From Corynebacterium aurimucosum ATCC 700975 (lineage in GTDB: Bacteria; Actinomycetota; Actinomycetes; Mycobacteriales; Mycobacteriaceae), in contig NC_012590.1 in NCBI RefSeq assembly GCF_000022905.1, positions 1,860,001 through 1,924,000 on the forward strand: a DNA stretch of 64,000 nt. Direction: 5' to 3'. The notes under the pieces were generated by a model. It was given only the letters and a program-made list of their open reading frames with translations, was not told where the DNA came from and made no database searches. Both the position numbers and the translations under genes were made by a program. This document shows positions 19,025 to 28,439 of the stretch, in pieces. Position 1 is the first letter of the stretch. Each line of letters opens with the position of its first letter.

Positions 19025-19509
19025 GCATAACAGTATGGCTGGTCTGACCGCATAAGTCATCTCATTTCCCCCCGATTTTTTTGAGGCCACGACCTAGACC
19101 TTCACAGTTTTCACCCCAGGCAGGAACCATAGAGCTCCCAGGAAGTAGTCGGGAACTTTTTAGCGCGCTTTACGACGCCCCATCCCTGCAGGTAGTGAGA
19201 CTTGGCAACGCCGGTTGTGAAGCCAGCAACAGGTCAAGAAGAGGTACGTTTTGCCCGCAGTCCGGAATCGGCCGGACCAACGCTAATGAGATAAATCACA
19301 CCCGCCCCCGCGGGCGAAAGTGCAGGACTGCAACTTTCGGATGACCCCCGTAAAAATGGCCGTTAACGTGCTGGAATTCTAAGCACAGACCTAGAGTTAC
19401 ACACTTTTCGGCAAGCCACCCGCCCCCAGCACTCCACCCAAATCGAAATTTTTTCTCCCTTTTGGGAACTTTCCGCAACGCACTACGACGCAGTCCTCTC
19501 AACGACAAA
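19025..19509. other. Intergenic region carrying the ctaE promoter
   Basis: About 485 bp between ctaE and the ctaF terminator. No gene is supported. It contains a CRP/GlxR-like palindrome (19285-19300), AT-rich tracts (AAATTTTTTC near 19446) and the presumed promoter of ctaE-qcrCAB. Short minus-strand frames near 19300-19520 show no family resemblance. Confidence 0.5.
19285..19300. promoter_or_regulatory. Candidate GlxR (CRP-family) binding site upstream of ctaE
   Basis: The sequence AATGAGATAAATCACA matches the GlxR consensus TGTGANNTANNTCACA at all fixed positions except the first two. Established knowledge: GlxR regulates respiratory genes in C. glutamicum. The site is about 260 bp upstream of the ctaE start, which allows action on a distal promoter, but occupancy is inferred. 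Confidence 0.4.
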
Positions 19510-19536
19510 GCCTCCGCCACGAGGTGTGGCGGAGGC
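19510..19536 (-). terminator. Terminator of the ctaC-ctaF operon
   Basis: Perfect 11-bp stem GCCTCCGCCAC / GTGGCGGAGGC with a 5-nt loop, 46 bp past the ctaF stop. On the minus strand it is followed by TTTGTCGTT. Confidence 0.75.
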
Positions 19537-19581
19537 GTGAGAAGTCTTGACGCTAGAACGCGCGGCAGAAAAGGTTAAGCC

Positions 19582-20013
19582 TTAGTGCTTTTCCTTCGGA
19601 AGGCCATACTGCAGGGACAGGCCAGTCACGGAGGTGACGAGCAGGACTGCGCCCAGGATGATCATCCAGAAGTAGAGGAAGATGATGCCAAGACCCAACA
19701 CTGCAATGGAGCCGGTCATGCACAGCGGCCAGATGGAGCTCGGAGAGAAGAAGCCAAGGATACCGGCTGCGTCTTCAGTCTCCGCCTCTTCCCAATCCTC
19801 CGGCGCGATGTCGGAGCGGCTATCGGTGAAGTGCAGGTAGCCGCCCAGCATGAGGCAGAGCAGCATAGCGAGAACCATGCCCACGATGCCGACCCACTCG
19901 GTGCCGTACATGTAGCCATCATCCTTGACGTAGTTAACACCAATGACGTAGACGATGAGCGACACGAAGAGGTAGGTCGCGATGGAATAAAAGACCTTAG
20001 ATGTTGCACGCAT
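19582..20013 (-). CDS. ctaF: Cytochrome c oxidase subunit IV, actinobacterial type
   Basis: Small membrane subunit of the aa3 oxidase specific to actinobacteria, 143 aa with about four hydrophobic helices: [39 protein letters not shown], and two near the C-terminus ([38 protein letters not shown]). A charged loop with [18 protein letters not shown] lies between helices 2 and 3. It follows ctaC by 19 bp and ends in a strong terminator, so ctaC and ctaF form one operon. Confidence 0.92.
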   Translation of the reverse strand: MRATSKVFYSIATYLFVSLIVYVIGVNYVKDDGYMYGTEWVGIVGMVLAMLLCLMLGGYLHFTDSRSDIAPEDWEEAETEDAAGILGFFSPSSIWPLCMTGSIAVLGLGIIFLYFWMIILGAVLLVTSVTGLSLQYGLPKEKH

Positions 20014-20032
20014 TTTCTATCAGTTCCTTTTC

Positions 20033-21112
20033 TTATGCCGCCTCAGCGGTGTCGACAAAGTTGTCGGCATCGCGGGTGTCGCGCAGAGAGTTGAACGGAG
20101 CGGTGGTAACTGCGTAGGGCTCTTCACCAATGTGCTCGAGAGCCTCGGCGTTGGTTGCCTGCGGGTTCTCCTCACGGAACTTGAGGTACTCGTTGAAGTC
20201 TGCGCGGTCTACGACGCGAATCTCAAAGTTCATCATGGCGTGGTAGGTACCGCACATCTCAGCACAGCGACCAACGAAGGCGCCCTTTTCCTCAATCTTC
20301 TCTACCTGGAAGCGACGCTCCTGGGAGTTGTTCTCCGGGTGCGCGTAGGCATCGCGCTTAAACAGGAACTCCGGAACCCAGAAGGAGTGGGACACATCGC
20401 CGGAGGCGAGGCGGAACTCAATCGGGGTGTCTACCGGCAGAACCAGAACCGGAACCTCTTCGGTGGTACCCACGGTCTCAATCTTGTTGAAGTTGAGGTA
20501 AGAGATGTCACCCATGGACTTACCGTGGATCGGGTTCGGGTTATCAGTGCCCTCCGGATCGATGGAAGATTCCTCAGCGAGCTTCTGGCGCTCAGCATCG
20601 GCACCATCGTAGTTCTCGCCATCAACCTTGTTCTCGGCGTAGCCGAACTTCCAGTTCCACTGGAAAGCCGTGACGTCGACGGTAACCTCAGGGTTCTTAT
20701 CCAACGCCGTCACCTTCTGCTGTGCCTGAACCGTGAAGAAGAACAGGCCCATGATGATGAGAATCGGGATGATGGTCAGAGCCATCTCCAGCGGCACGTT
20801 GTACTGCAGCTGCTTCGGGAACTCGCCCTTGCCAGCCTTCTCAGCCTTCTTCGCATTCCAGCGGAAGATAGCGGTGAGGAACAGACCCCACATAATGAAA
20901 CCGATGATCCATGCAGCAACCCAGACCCAGATCCAGAAGTTGTACATCGAGGTTGCCTCAGGGGTCACGCCCTTCGGCCAACCCATACCTAGGAGGTTCT
21001 CAACGGCCGTCGGTGCTGCGACGTCACAACCTGCCAGAGCTAGACCGCCCAGAGCGATGACGCCCGCTAGGCCCGCCTTACGGCCGAGGTTGCGTTGCTT
21101 ACGCTGTCCCAC
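20033..21112 (-). CDS. ctaC: Cytochrome c oxidase subunit II (lipoprotein, CuA site)
   Basis: 359 aa subunit II. The N-terminus is a lipoprotein signal with lipobox LALAGC, followed by two membrane helices (YNFWIWVWVAAWIIGFIMW; MALTIIPILIIMGLFFF). The periplasmic cupredoxin domain carries the CuA ligands: His in GDVSHSFWVPE, then CAEMCGTYHAMM with two Cys, His and Met. An acidic insertion (about 185-215) is characteristic of corynebacterial CtaC and is thought to help docking with the QcrC dihaem subunit. GTG 21112 has an AAAGG site about 10 nt upstream and starts the signal peptide correctly; the frame is open to 21163. Confidence 0.93.
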   Translation of the reverse strand: MGQRKQRNLGRKAGLAGVIALGGLALAGCDVAAPTAVENLLGMGWPKGVTPEATSMYNFWIWVWVAAWIIGFIMWGLFLTAIFRWNAKKAEKAGKGEFPKQLQYNVPLEMALTIIPILIIMGLFFFTVQAQQKVTALDKNPEVTVDVTAFQWNWKFGYAENKVDGENYDGADAERQKLAEESSIDPEGTDNPNPIHGKSMGDISYLNFNKIETVGTTEEVPVLVLPVDTPIEFRLASGDVSHSFWVPEFLFKRDAYAHPENNSQERRFQVEKIEEKGAFVGRCAEMCGTYHAMMNFEIRVVDRADFNEYLKFREENPQATNAEALEHIGEEPYAVTTAPFNSLRDTRDADNFVDTAEAA

Positions 21113-21466
21113 GTGTGTTCTGCCTTTCTGTGCACACAAACTTCTCGAATACTCACAGAGCATTCCTACCCAATCAGGATAGAGGATCCTGCCTGAATTT
21201 CAGACCTTTTCGCTGGACTGATTAGATGCTGGCCCCGCTCTATAAATAGTGAACGTACGGGATGTTACCGGCCCACCTGCACAAGGTCACACCGACTACC
21301 CCACCCTCCCCCTACCCGCTATGACCCAATTCACAGAGCGTACAGCTGTACATCATCCGAAAGTTCGCACCCTAACGGGGAGCGCGGCGCGGGGTTCGCA
21401 GATCCTCCGGATCCGGCCGTAAAGTGTGTCAAAGATGAAGCTTGATATATAAGGAGAAGCAAGTTT
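21113..21466. other. Divergent promoter region of ctaC and asnB
   Basis: 354 bp with no gene. The right end has a TTGATATATAAGGAG stretch that supplies an AT-rich element and the asnB ribosome-binding site (AAGGAG, 11 nt before ATG 21467). The middle carries CTATAAATAG near 21240. No clear repeat or riboswitch was seen. Confidence 0.5.
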
Positions 21467-23389
21467 ATGTGCGGACTCTGCGCGCTACTGAGCGCCGATC
21501 GCAATGCCGCCCAGCACCTGGAGGCCCTCGAACAATCCCTCCAGTGCATGCGCCACCGCGGCCCGGATGCTGCTGGCACCTGGCATGATGACGATGCAGC
21601 CTTCGGCTTTAACCGTCTATCCATTATTGATCTAGAGCACTCGAACCAGCCTCTTCGCTGGGGCCCCGAGGACAACCCTGAGCGTTATGCCCTCACCTTC
21701 AATGGCGAGATTTATAACTACGTGGAACTGCGCGAAGAGCTCAGGGCAGCCGGCTACACCTTCAATACTGAAGGCGATGGCGAGCCCATTGTCGTCGGAT
21801 ACCACCATTGGGGTAAGGATGTTGTCGAGCACCTGCGCGGCATGTTCGGATTCGTCATCTGGGATACCGAAACTCGGACCATGTTCGCCGCGCGCGACCA
21901 GTTCGGCATCAAGCCTCTCTACTACGCCACCACCGACGCCGGCACCGTCTTTGCCTCTGAAATGAAGTGCATCCTCTCGATGGCCGATTCGCTGGGTCTA
22001 GACCTCAGCCTTGATAGGCGCGCCATCGAGCACTACGTGGACTTGCAGTACGTGCCTGAGCCAGAGTCCCTCCACGCCAATATTCGCCGCGTCGAGTCTG
22101 GCTGCACCGTGACGCTTCGCCCTGGCGGAGAAGTTGTATCGGAGCGCTACTTTAAGCCCCGCTTCCCCATTCAGCCCGTGAAACAAGGCGAGGAGCGGAA
22201 GCTCTTCGACAAGATCGCCCGGGCGTTGGAGGATAGCGTCGAGAAGCACATGCGTGCCGATGTGACCGTCGGTTCCTTCCTTTCCGGCGGCATTGACTCC
22301 ACCGCCATCGCAGCCTTGGCCAAGCGCCACAACCCGGATCTCCTCACCTTCACCACTGGCTTCGAGCGCGAAGGATACTCCGAGGTCGACGTCGCCGCCG
22401 AGTCCGCCGCCGCCATTGGCGTAGAGCACATCGTCAAGATCGTCTCCCCCGAGGAATATGCCGAGGCTGTCCCGAAGATCATGTGGTACCTGGACAACCC
22501 GGTGGCAGATCCTTCTCTTGTCCCCTTGTACTTCGTGGCCCAGGAAGCCCGTAAGCACGTCAAGGTGGTGCTCTCCGGCGAGGGTGCCGATGAGCTTTTT
22601 GGCGGCTACACCATCTATAAGGAGCCGCTCTCGCTAGCTCCGTTCGAGAAGATCCCCTCCCCGCTGCGCCGTGGCTTGGGCAAGCTCTCGCACGTCCTCC
22701 CCGAAGGCATGAAGGGCAAGTCCCTGCTCAACCGTGGTTCGATGACCATGGAGGAGCGCTACTACGGCAATGCACGTTCTTTTAACTTCGAGCAGCTGCA
22801 GCGGGTGCTCCCCTGGGCCAAGCCGGAGTGGGACCACCGCGAGGTCACCGCGCCGATTTATACGCAGTCCCAGGACTTCGACCCGGTAGCCCGCATGCAG
22901 CACCTCGACCTGTTTACGTGGATGCGCGGCGATATTCTGGTCAAGGCCGACAAGATGAACATGGCCAACTCCCTAGAGCTGCGCGTTCCTTTCCTGGACA
23001 AGGAAGTGTTCAAGGTCGCGGAAACTATCCCCTACGACCTCAAGATTTCGCACGGCACCACCAAGTACGCGCTGCGCAAGGCCATGGAGCAGATTGTCCC
23101 GCCGCACGTGCTACACCGCAAGAAGCTGGGCTTCCCGGTTCCCATGCGCCACTGGTTGGCCGGCGATGAACTCTACGGTTGGGCCCAGGATCAGATCACG
23201 GAGTCCCAGACCGAGGACATCTTCAACAAGAAGGAAGTTCTGGAGATGCTCAAGGAGCACCGTGACGGAATCTCCGATCACTCCCGCCGCCTGTGGACGG
23301 TGCTGTCCTTCATGATTTGGCATGGCATCTTCGTGGAAGAGCGCATCGACCCGAAGATTGAGCAGCGCGACTACCCCGTGAAGCTCTAA
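21467..23389 (+). CDS. asnB: Asparagine synthase (glutamine-hydrolysing), LtsA type
   Basis: Class II glutamine amidotransferase. Mature Cys2 follows the initiator Met (MCGLCALL), and glutaminase-domain residues are seen in RLSIIDLEHSNQPL and TFNGEIYNY. The synthetase domain has the ATP-pyrophosphatase loop VGSFLSGGIDSTAIAAL. At 640 aa it belongs to the long AsnB group. The corynebacterial orthologue at this position, LtsA, is needed for lysozyme resistance and cell wall integrity, probably by amidating meso-diaminopimelate in peptidoglycan rather than by making free asparagine; that role is inferred for this protein from synteny with cg2410/Rv2201. It is transcribed divergently from ctaC. 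Confidence 0.92.
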   Translation: MCGLCALLSADRNAAQHLEALEQSLQCMRHRGPDAAGTWHDDDAAFGFNRLSIIDLEHSNQPLRWGPEDNPERYALTFNGEIYNYVELREELRAAGYTFNTEGDGEPIVVGYHHWGKDVVEHLRGMFGFVIWDTETRTMFAARDQFGIKPLYYATTDAGTVFASEMKCILSMADSLGLDLSLDRRAIEHYVDLQYVPEPESLHANIRRVESGCTVTLRPGGEVVSERYFKPRFPIQPVKQGEERKLFDKIARALEDSVEKHMRADVTVGSFLSGGIDSTAIAALAKRHNPDLLTFTTGFEREGYSEVDVAAESAAAIGVEHIVKIVSPEEYAEAVPKIMWYLDNPVADPSLVPLYFVAQEARKHVKVVLSGEGADELFGGYTIYKEPLSLAPFEKIPSPLRRGLGKLSHVLPEGMKGKSLLNRGSMTMEERYYGNARSFNFEQLQRVLPWAKPEWDHREVTAPIYTQSQDFDPVARMQHLDLFTWMRGDILVKADKMNMANSLELRVPFLDKEVFKVAETIPYDLKISHGTTKYALRKAMEQIVPPHVLHRKKLGFPVPMRHWLAGDELYGWAQDQITESQTEDIFNKKEVLEMLKEHRDGISDHSRRLWTVLSFMIWHGIFVEERIDPKIEQRDYPVKL

Positions 23390-23410
23390 TAAAGATAGAG
23401 AATAAAAAAG

Positions 23411-23440
23411 CGAAGCCCTCGCCGTGTGGCGAGGGCTTCG
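23411..23440. terminator. Bidirectional terminator between asnB and the HesB-type gene
   Basis: 13-bp perfect stem CGAAGCCCTCGCC / GGCGAGGGCTTCG with a GTGT loop. On the minus strand it runs into CTTTTTTATT, a strong U-tract that ends the Fe-S carrier gene. On the plus strand the tail is weaker. Confidence 0.8.
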
Positions 23441-23459
23441 GCATATCGTCTATGTGACT

Positions 23460-23804
23460 TTAATTGAAGGAGTCACCGCAAGCGCAGGAACCGCCAGCGT
23501 TGGGGTTATCAATGGTAAAGCCCTGGGCCTCAATGGTGTCGGAGAAGTCGATCTTGGCGCCAGTGAGATACGGGATGGACATCTTGTCCACGACGAGGTT
23601 GACACCACCAATGGAATCCACCTTGTCACCATCCAGGGTGCGGTCATCGAAGTAGAGCTGGTAGCGCAAGCCCGCGCAGCCGCCCGGCTGGACAGCAATG
23701 CGCAGTGACAGATCATCGCGGCCTTCCTGATCAAGCAGGGACTTTGCCTTGGCCGCAGCGGCCTCGGTCAGGATAACTCCGGTTGCAGACGCGGGAGCGG
23801 TCAT
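23460..23804 (-). CDS. A-type iron-sulfur cluster carrier (HesB/IscA/ErpA family)
   Basis: 114 aa A-type scaffold/carrier that delivers Fe-S clusters to apoproteins. The three conserved Cys are seen in GGCAGLRY and in the C-terminal SCACGDSF. ATG 23804 has AGGAG about 7 nt upstream; the frame extends to 23924, but the upstream residues look unrelated. It sits convergent to asnB, as Rv2204c sits near Rv2201. Possible clients nearby include lipoyl synthase LipA and the Rieske protein, an inference from context. Confidence 0.9.
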   Translation of the reverse strand: MTAPASATGVILTEAAAAKAKSLLDQEGRDDLSLRIAVQPGGCAGLRYQLYFDDRTLDGDKVDSIGGVNLVVDKMSIPYLTGAKIDFSDTIEAQGFTIDNPNAGGSCACGDSFN

Positions 23805-23984
23805 GATTTCTCCTCTTATGATTACGGAATTTTTTCTGGAGCCCACCCTACCCCCTCTCACAAGAGGAAGAAAGGATGCCTCACAGTTCACTAGTGGTTC
23901 ACTGGTGCCCTGTTCCCTCACCACAACGCCATCTCCCGCGGGCCTATTCCCGTTATGTCCGCGCGACCTTGTACGCTAAACAGC

Positions 23985-24677
23985 GTGAAACTTCCGTGGC
24001 AAAAAGATGACAAGACTTCTTCCCCCGCCGAGCACACCCCGGCGCCGGAAGAGCAACCCGCCGCCGAGAAACCGCACCGCAAGGGCTACACGCCGCCGAA
24101 GGGCCGCCCCACGCCCAAGCGTGATGCGCAAGAAATCGCCCGCGGTGTTAAGCGAGATCCCCGAGGAATGTCGGACGCGCAGCGCTACCAGCACCGCAAG
24201 GAACTCAAAGCTTCCATGTCTAAGGCAGAGTGGAAGGAATACAAGCGCAAGGAGCGCCAAGAGTCCCGCGAGCGCAACAAGGTGGCACAGGAACGCATGG
24301 CCGCGGGCGACGAGCGCTACCTCCTCGCCCGCGATAAGGGCGATGTCCGCCGCTACGTGCGCGATTGGGTAGATTCCCACCGCTTCATTAACGAATGGGT
24401 CATGCCCTTTGCCATCGTGCTGCTGGTGCTCATGTTTGTCAGCACCCGAGACCCGCGTCTGTCCCAGATCATCTCGATCGGCGCGATGGCGGTCATCGTA
24501 GTCTTCGCTGTCGAGGGCTTCTGGCTCGCGCGCAAGTGCAACAACGCGGTGCGCCTGAAGTTCCCCGGCACCACCGAGGCCGGTTTTGGTCTAGGGTTCT
24601 ACGCGTACTCCCGCGCCTCCCAGCCACGCAAGTGGCGCACGCCGCGTCCGCAGGTGGAGCGCGGGGCCACCGTCTAG
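23985..24677 (+). CDS. DUF3043 membrane protein
   Basis: Conserved actinobacterial protein of unknown function, 230 aa. The N-terminal half is highly charged, with the family signature KGYTPPKGRPTPKR near residue 35 and a Lys/Arg/Glu-rich helix (about 75-105). Two adjacent membrane helices follow (EWVMPFAIVLLVLMFVST; IISIGAMAVIVVFAVEGFWLA), with the charged N-terminus probably cytosolic. GTG 23985 has TACGCT 7 nt upstream, consistent with leaderless expression. The CobT homologue starts 12 nt after its stop, so the two genes are probably co-transcribed, resembling Rv2206-Rv2207. Confidence 0.85.
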   Translation: MKLPWQKDDKTSSPAEHTPAPEEQPAAEKPHRKGYTPPKGRPTPKRDAQEIARGVKRDPRGMSDAQRYQHRKELKASMSKAEWKEYKRKERQESRERNKVAQERMAAGDERYLLARDKGDVRRYVRDWVDSHRFINEWVMPFAIVLLVLMFVSTRDPRLSQIISIGAMAVIVVFAVEGFWLARKCNNAVRLKFPGTTEAGFGLGFYAYSRASQPRKWRTPRPQVERGATV

Positions 24678-24689
24678 GCCGGAGGACAC

Positions 24690-25607
24690 ATGCCTGAATT
24701 CACCGCGGTTCCCCAGCTGCGCCCTTCAATCGCAGCTCAACCAAACCGCATGGCAGAGATTGCTGCATGGCTGGCGGCAGCGCAGGATTCTCCGCAGGCC
24801 ACAGCGCTTGAGCGGCCCCGGGCCGTCGTCTTTGAAGGCGCTCGGCCCACCGCTGAACGCACTGTCGACGGCGTGGCTATCACGCAGCACTCCCCCGCTG
24901 ATGAGGAACGGTGGCGCGATAATCTCCTCAGCGCTGCGCAGCGGGCGGGGGCGGGCATCGACTTCGTCGAGTGCACCAGCAGCGACTCCGAAAACTCTAA
25001 ACCGTGCGGCAGCACTACCGCCATGTCCCCTGCGGAGTGCGAGTCCTTCGTCAGCCTAGGCATGACCACGGCAGATAGGGAGATCGATTCCGGCGCCGAC
25101 CTGCTCATCGCGTCCGCTTGTGACATTGGCACGGAGACCGTTGCCACCAGTGTTATGGGCCGGATCACCCACACCGAACCGGTAGCGATCGTGGGGACGA
25201 ATACGCTCGCCAGCGGTATCACGGATGCGCAGTGGAAGGCCCGCGTGAGCGTTGTGCGTGACTCCATGTTCCGCGCCCGCAACCTAGAGGGCTGGGAGGT
25301 CGTGCAGACCATCGGTTCCCCGAATCTCGCAGCGTTGGTGGGTTTCATCGCGCAGGCCACGGCGCGGCGCACGCCAGTGCTTATCGATGGCCCCCTGGCC
25401 GCCACCGCCGCAGTCTTGGCCGAGCGCACCGCGCCCGGTGTGAAGGGCTGGCTGCGCGCGGGAAGCACGACCCCCGAACCTGCGCATGCCCTCGCCCTCA
25501 AGGAGTTGGGGCTAAATCCACTGCTTGATTTAAACCTGAGTGAAGGTTTCCCTCTCGGCGCGCTCGCGGCCTTGCCGCTGGTGCAGCTGGCCGCAGAGCT
25601 CGCCTAG
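24690..25607 (+). CDS. cobT: CobT-like protein with degenerate active-site motifs
   Basis: Homologue (305 aa, shorter than the usual ~350) of nicotinate-nucleotide:dimethylbenzimidazole phosphoribosyltransferase, which activates the cobalamin lower ligand. Similarity is clear over GADLLIAS, EPVAIVGTN, LAALVGFIAQATARRTPVLIDGP and the C-terminus. However, the family blocks GDHGV..GVSAYP, GSGNI and GDMGIGNTT are replaced (FEGARPTAERTV, PCGSTTA, SACDIGTET), and GEGTGAA reads SEGFPLGALAA, which still keeps a Glu. No cobU or cobS is adjacent, unlike C. glutamicum and M. tuberculosis. It may have lost the original activity or changed substrate. The RBS GGAGG lies 5 nt before ATG 24690. Confidence 0.7.
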   Translation: MPEFTAVPQLRPSIAAQPNRMAEIAAWLAAAQDSPQATALERPRAVVFEGARPTAERTVDGVAITQHSPADEERWRDNLLSAAQRAGAGIDFVECTSSDSENSKPCGSTTAMSPAECESFVSLGMTTADREIDSGADLLIASACDIGTETVATSVMGRITHTEPVAIVGTNTLASGITDAQWKARVSVVRDSMFRARNLEGWEVVQTIGSPNLAALVGFIAQATARRTPVLIDGPLAATAAVLAERTAPGVKGWLRAGSTTPEPAHALALKELGLNPLLDLNLSEGFPLGALAALPLVQLAAELA

Positions 25608-25616
25608 TCGGGGTGC

Positions 25617-26720
25617 TTATTTCGCTTCCACCAGCGTGTGCAGCCAGCCATGGGTATCCTCCACGGAACCGCGCTGGATGCCGGTGAGGCGCTCGCGCAG
25701 GGCCATCGTCGTAGTACCGGCCTCGTCGTTGTTGATGTGGAAGTCGGTCTCGTTGCCCATGACGTGGCCCACCGGGGTAATAACAGCCGCGGTACCGCAG
25801 GCAAAGGCCTCCACCATCGCGCCGGAGGCGACGTCCTGCTCCCACTCCTTGTAGGTTATGCGACGCTCTTCAACCTTCAAGCCCATGTCTTCGGCCACCT
25901 GCAGCAGGGACTTACGTGTAATGCCCGGAAGCAGCGATCCCGACAGCTCTGGGGTAACCAGGGTTTGGTTGCCCTCTTCGCCGTAGACGAAGGCCAGGTT
26001 CATGCCGCCCATTTCCTCGATGTAGGTGCGCTGGATGGCATCCAGCCAGACCACTTGGTCGCAGCCCTTCTCGGCAGCCTGCGCCTGCGCGAGCAGCGAA
26101 GCCGCATAGTTGCCGGCAAATTTCGCTGCACCGGTGCCGCCGGGAGCGGCGCGAACATAGTCGGTGGACAGCCAGACGGACACCGGCTTGATGCCACCGG
26201 AGAAATACGCGCCTGCCGGGGAGGCGATGACAACATAGCGGTAAGAATGCGCCGGGTGCACGCCCAGGGAGACATCAGTAGCGATCATGAAGGGGCGGAA
26301 GTACAGGGCTGCCTCGCCACCGGCCTCGGGGACCCAGGTCTGGTCGACGTCGACAAGCTGGCGCAGGGATTCGATGAACTCCTCTTCTGGCAGCTGCGGC
26401 ATTGCCATGCGCTCAGCAGAGGCCTGCAGACGCTGCGCGTTCTGCTCTGGGCGGAAGGTGGCGATGCTGCCGTCGGGCTGGCTGTAGGCCTTGATGCCCT
26501 CGAAGATGGCCTGGCCGTAGTGGAAGACAGTGGAGGCCGGATCCATGCTGAACGGCGCGTAAGGGCGCACCTGCGCGTCGTGCCAACCCTTGTCCTCAGT
26601 CCAGTCAATCGTCACCATGTGGTCGGTGAAGTACTTACCAAAGCCCGGGTTCGCCAGAATCTCCTTCAGGCGTTCCGGGGAGGTGGGAGTATCAGTTCGC
26701 GTCACGGTGTAATTCAACAT
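25617..26720 (-). CDS. ilvE: Branched-chain amino acid aminotransferase
   Basis: PLP-dependent class IV aminotransferase (367 aa) for the last step of leucine, isoleucine and valine synthesis. The PLP Lys lies in [15 protein letters not shown], and the cofactor-phosphate region in [13 protein letters not shown]. Substrate-pocket segments [15 protein letters not shown] and [12 protein letters not shown] fit the actinobacterial IlvE group. ATG 26720 has TACGCT 7 nt upstream, indicating a leaderless transcript. Convergent with cobT and divergent from pepA. Confidence 0.95.
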   Translation of the reverse strand: MLNYTVTRTDTPTSPERLKEILANPGFGKYFTDHMVTIDWTEDKGWHDAQVRPYAPFSMDPASTVFHYGQAIFEGIKAYSQPDGSIATFRPEQNAQRLQASAERMAMPQLPEEEFIESLRQLVDVDQTWVPEAGGEAALYFRPFMIATDVSLGVHPAHSYRYVVIASPAGAYFSGGIKPVSVWLSTDYVRAAPGGTGAAKFAGNYAASLLAQAQAAEKGCDQVVWLDAIQRTYIEEMGGMNLAFVYGEEGNQTLVTPELSGSLLPGITRKSLLQVAEDMGLKVEERRITYKEWEQDVASGAMVEAFACGTAAVITPVGHVMGNETDFHINNDEAGTTTMALRERLTGIQRGSVEDTHGWLHTLVEAK

Positions 26721-26885
26721 GCCTCACAGCGTACTCCCCAGACACCTATAGAAGTGCAGAAATGCCCAAGCAAAGTATCGCCTGAAATAGTCAGCCTTCG
26801 TGTACATTGCCCCTCCGCGTTCCACGTCATGGACACAGGTAGTGTGTGAGGAGTATCCCATTGTCATTTTCTCAAGGAGGACATC

Positions 26886-28385
26886 GTGGCTTCTTCCACG
26901 TTCGAACTGCCCGCACGCGGCTCTTTCCCCACCGTTGAGCTGGCCAAGAAGGCCCCCAAGCAGGCAGACGCCCTGCTCATCGCCACCTTTGCTGGTGAGG
27001 AGGGGCTCGAGGTTCCGGGTACCTCTCTGCTCGGTTCCTCCGCGCTGCGCTCGACCTACGAGGCTCTCGCTGCGGTGGGCGCGACGGGTAAGGCCGGGGA
27101 GATCGTGAAGGTTCCCGCCCCACAGAAGGCAGGTGCCGCTCAGGTCATCGCATTGGGTTTGGGTGACGTTGAGGCGCTCGACGATGAAGCTCTGCGCCGC
27201 GCCGCCGGCAGCGCCGCTCGCGGCACTGCGGGCGTGGGCACCATCGTGACCACCTTGGCAGACTTCGGCGTTACGGCCGCCGTTGAGGGACTCATCCTCG
27301 GCGGCTATGCCTACCGCGGAATCCGCTCCACTGAGCTCACAGACAAGGAGCAGCCGGCCAGCTTCATCGTGGTGGCTGATAAGTCTGTTTCCGAAGAATT
27401 CGAGGCCGCCCGCACCGTGGCCGAGTCTGTTTTGCTCGCCCGCGACCTAGTGAATGCCCCCGCTAACGAGCTCTACCCGGAGTCCTACGCAGACTTCCTC
27501 TCCGGCCAGGCCAAGGAGGCCGGTCTTGACGTCGAGGTTCTCGATGAAAAGCAGCTGGAGAAGCAGGGCTTCGGCGGAATCTTGGCCGTGGGCAAGGGCT
27601 CGGCCCGTCCACCGCGCTTGGTGCGCTTGAGCTGGAAGCCCAAGAAGGCCAAGAAGCACGTGGCTCTCGTGGGCAAGGGCATCACCTTCGATACCGGCGG
27701 TATTTCCTTGAAGCCAGGCAATGGCATGTGGGACATGATCTCTGACATGGGCGGCTCTGCTGCGATGGCGGCCACCATCATCGCTGCGGCCAAGTTGAAG
27801 CTGCCGGTTCAGATCACCGCTACCCTGCCGCTGGCGGAGAACATGCCGGGCTCTGGTGCCACCCGCCCGGGCGATGTCATTACCCACTACGGTGGCCTGA
27901 CCTCCGAGGTGCTCAACACCGACGCTGAGGGCCGCCTCGTGCTATCGGACGCCATCGCCCGCGCCAGCGAGGACAAGCCGGATTATCTCATCGAGACCGC
28001 GACGCTCACCGGCGCACAGATCGTGGCGCTGGGTTCGCGCACCTCCGGCATCATGGGCTCCGAGGTCTTCCGCGATCGTCTCGCCGAAATCGGCCGCGAG
28101 GTGGGCGAGAACGCCTGGGCCATGCCGCTGCTGGAGGAGCACGACGAGGAGATTAAGTCCCAGGCCGCGGACATCCGCAACATCAACGCTAAGCGCGAGG
28201 GCGGCATGGAATTCGCCGGCACCTATCTCAAGCAATTCGTGGGCGAGGGCATCGAGTGGGCCCACATCGATATCGCCGGCCCCTCCTGGAACGGTTCCGC
28301 TCCGCGCGGCTACACCCCGAAGCGCGCTACCGGTGTGCCGGTGCGCACCGTGGTGGCAGCGCTGCGCGAGATTGCCGAAGCCTAG
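26886..28385 (+). CDS. pepA: Leucyl aminopeptidase (M17 family)
   Basis: Cytosolic bimetallic aminopeptidase, 499 aa, that removes N-terminal residues from peptides. The C-terminal catalytic domain shows the metal and catalytic segments VGKGITFDTGGISLKPG (Lys and Asp) and the family signature NTDAEGRLVLSDA. The N-terminal macro-like domain spans about 1-170. GTG 26886 has a full AAGGAGG ribosome-binding site 6 nt upstream. Corresponds by position to Rv2213. Confidence 0.95.
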   Translation: MASSTFELPARGSFPTVELAKKAPKQADALLIATFAGEEGLEVPGTSLLGSSALRSTYEALAAVGATGKAGEIVKVPAPQKAGAAQVIALGLGDVEALDDEALRRAAGSAARGTAGVGTIVTTLADFGVTAAVEGLILGGYAYRGIRSTELTDKEQPASFIVVADKSVSEEFEAARTVAESVLLARDLVNAPANELYPESYADFLSGQAKEAGLDVEVLDEKQLEKQGFGGILAVGKGSARPPRLVRLSWKPKKAKKHVALVGKGITFDTGGISLKPGNGMWDMISDMGGSAAMAATIIAAAKLKLPVQITATLPLAENMPGSGATRPGDVITHYGGLTSEVLNTDAEGRLVLSDAIARASEDKPDYLIETATLTGAQIVALGSRTSGIMGSEVFRDRLAEIGREVGENAWAMPLLEEHDEEIKSQAADIRNINAKREGGMEFAGTYLKQFVGEGIEWAHIDIAGPSWNGSAPRGYTPKRATGVPVRTVVAALREIAEA

Positions 28386-28412
28386 ATCAGAGCGTCGTCA
28401 ATTCGGCCCCTC

Positions 28413-28439
28413 GTGTGAGCGGCTTTAGGCCGCTCACAC
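28413..28439. terminator. Terminator between convergent pepA and glsA
   Basis: Perfect 11-bp stem GTGTGAGCGGC / GCCGCTCACAC with a TTTAG loop, followed by TTCTTC on the plus strand. It overlaps the last codons of the glutaminase gene. Confidence 0.7.

Noticed and set aside
21260..21300. GlxR site upstream of ctaC (TGCACAAGGTCACA)
   Set aside because: Only the right half fits the consensus; the central TA and left half do not.
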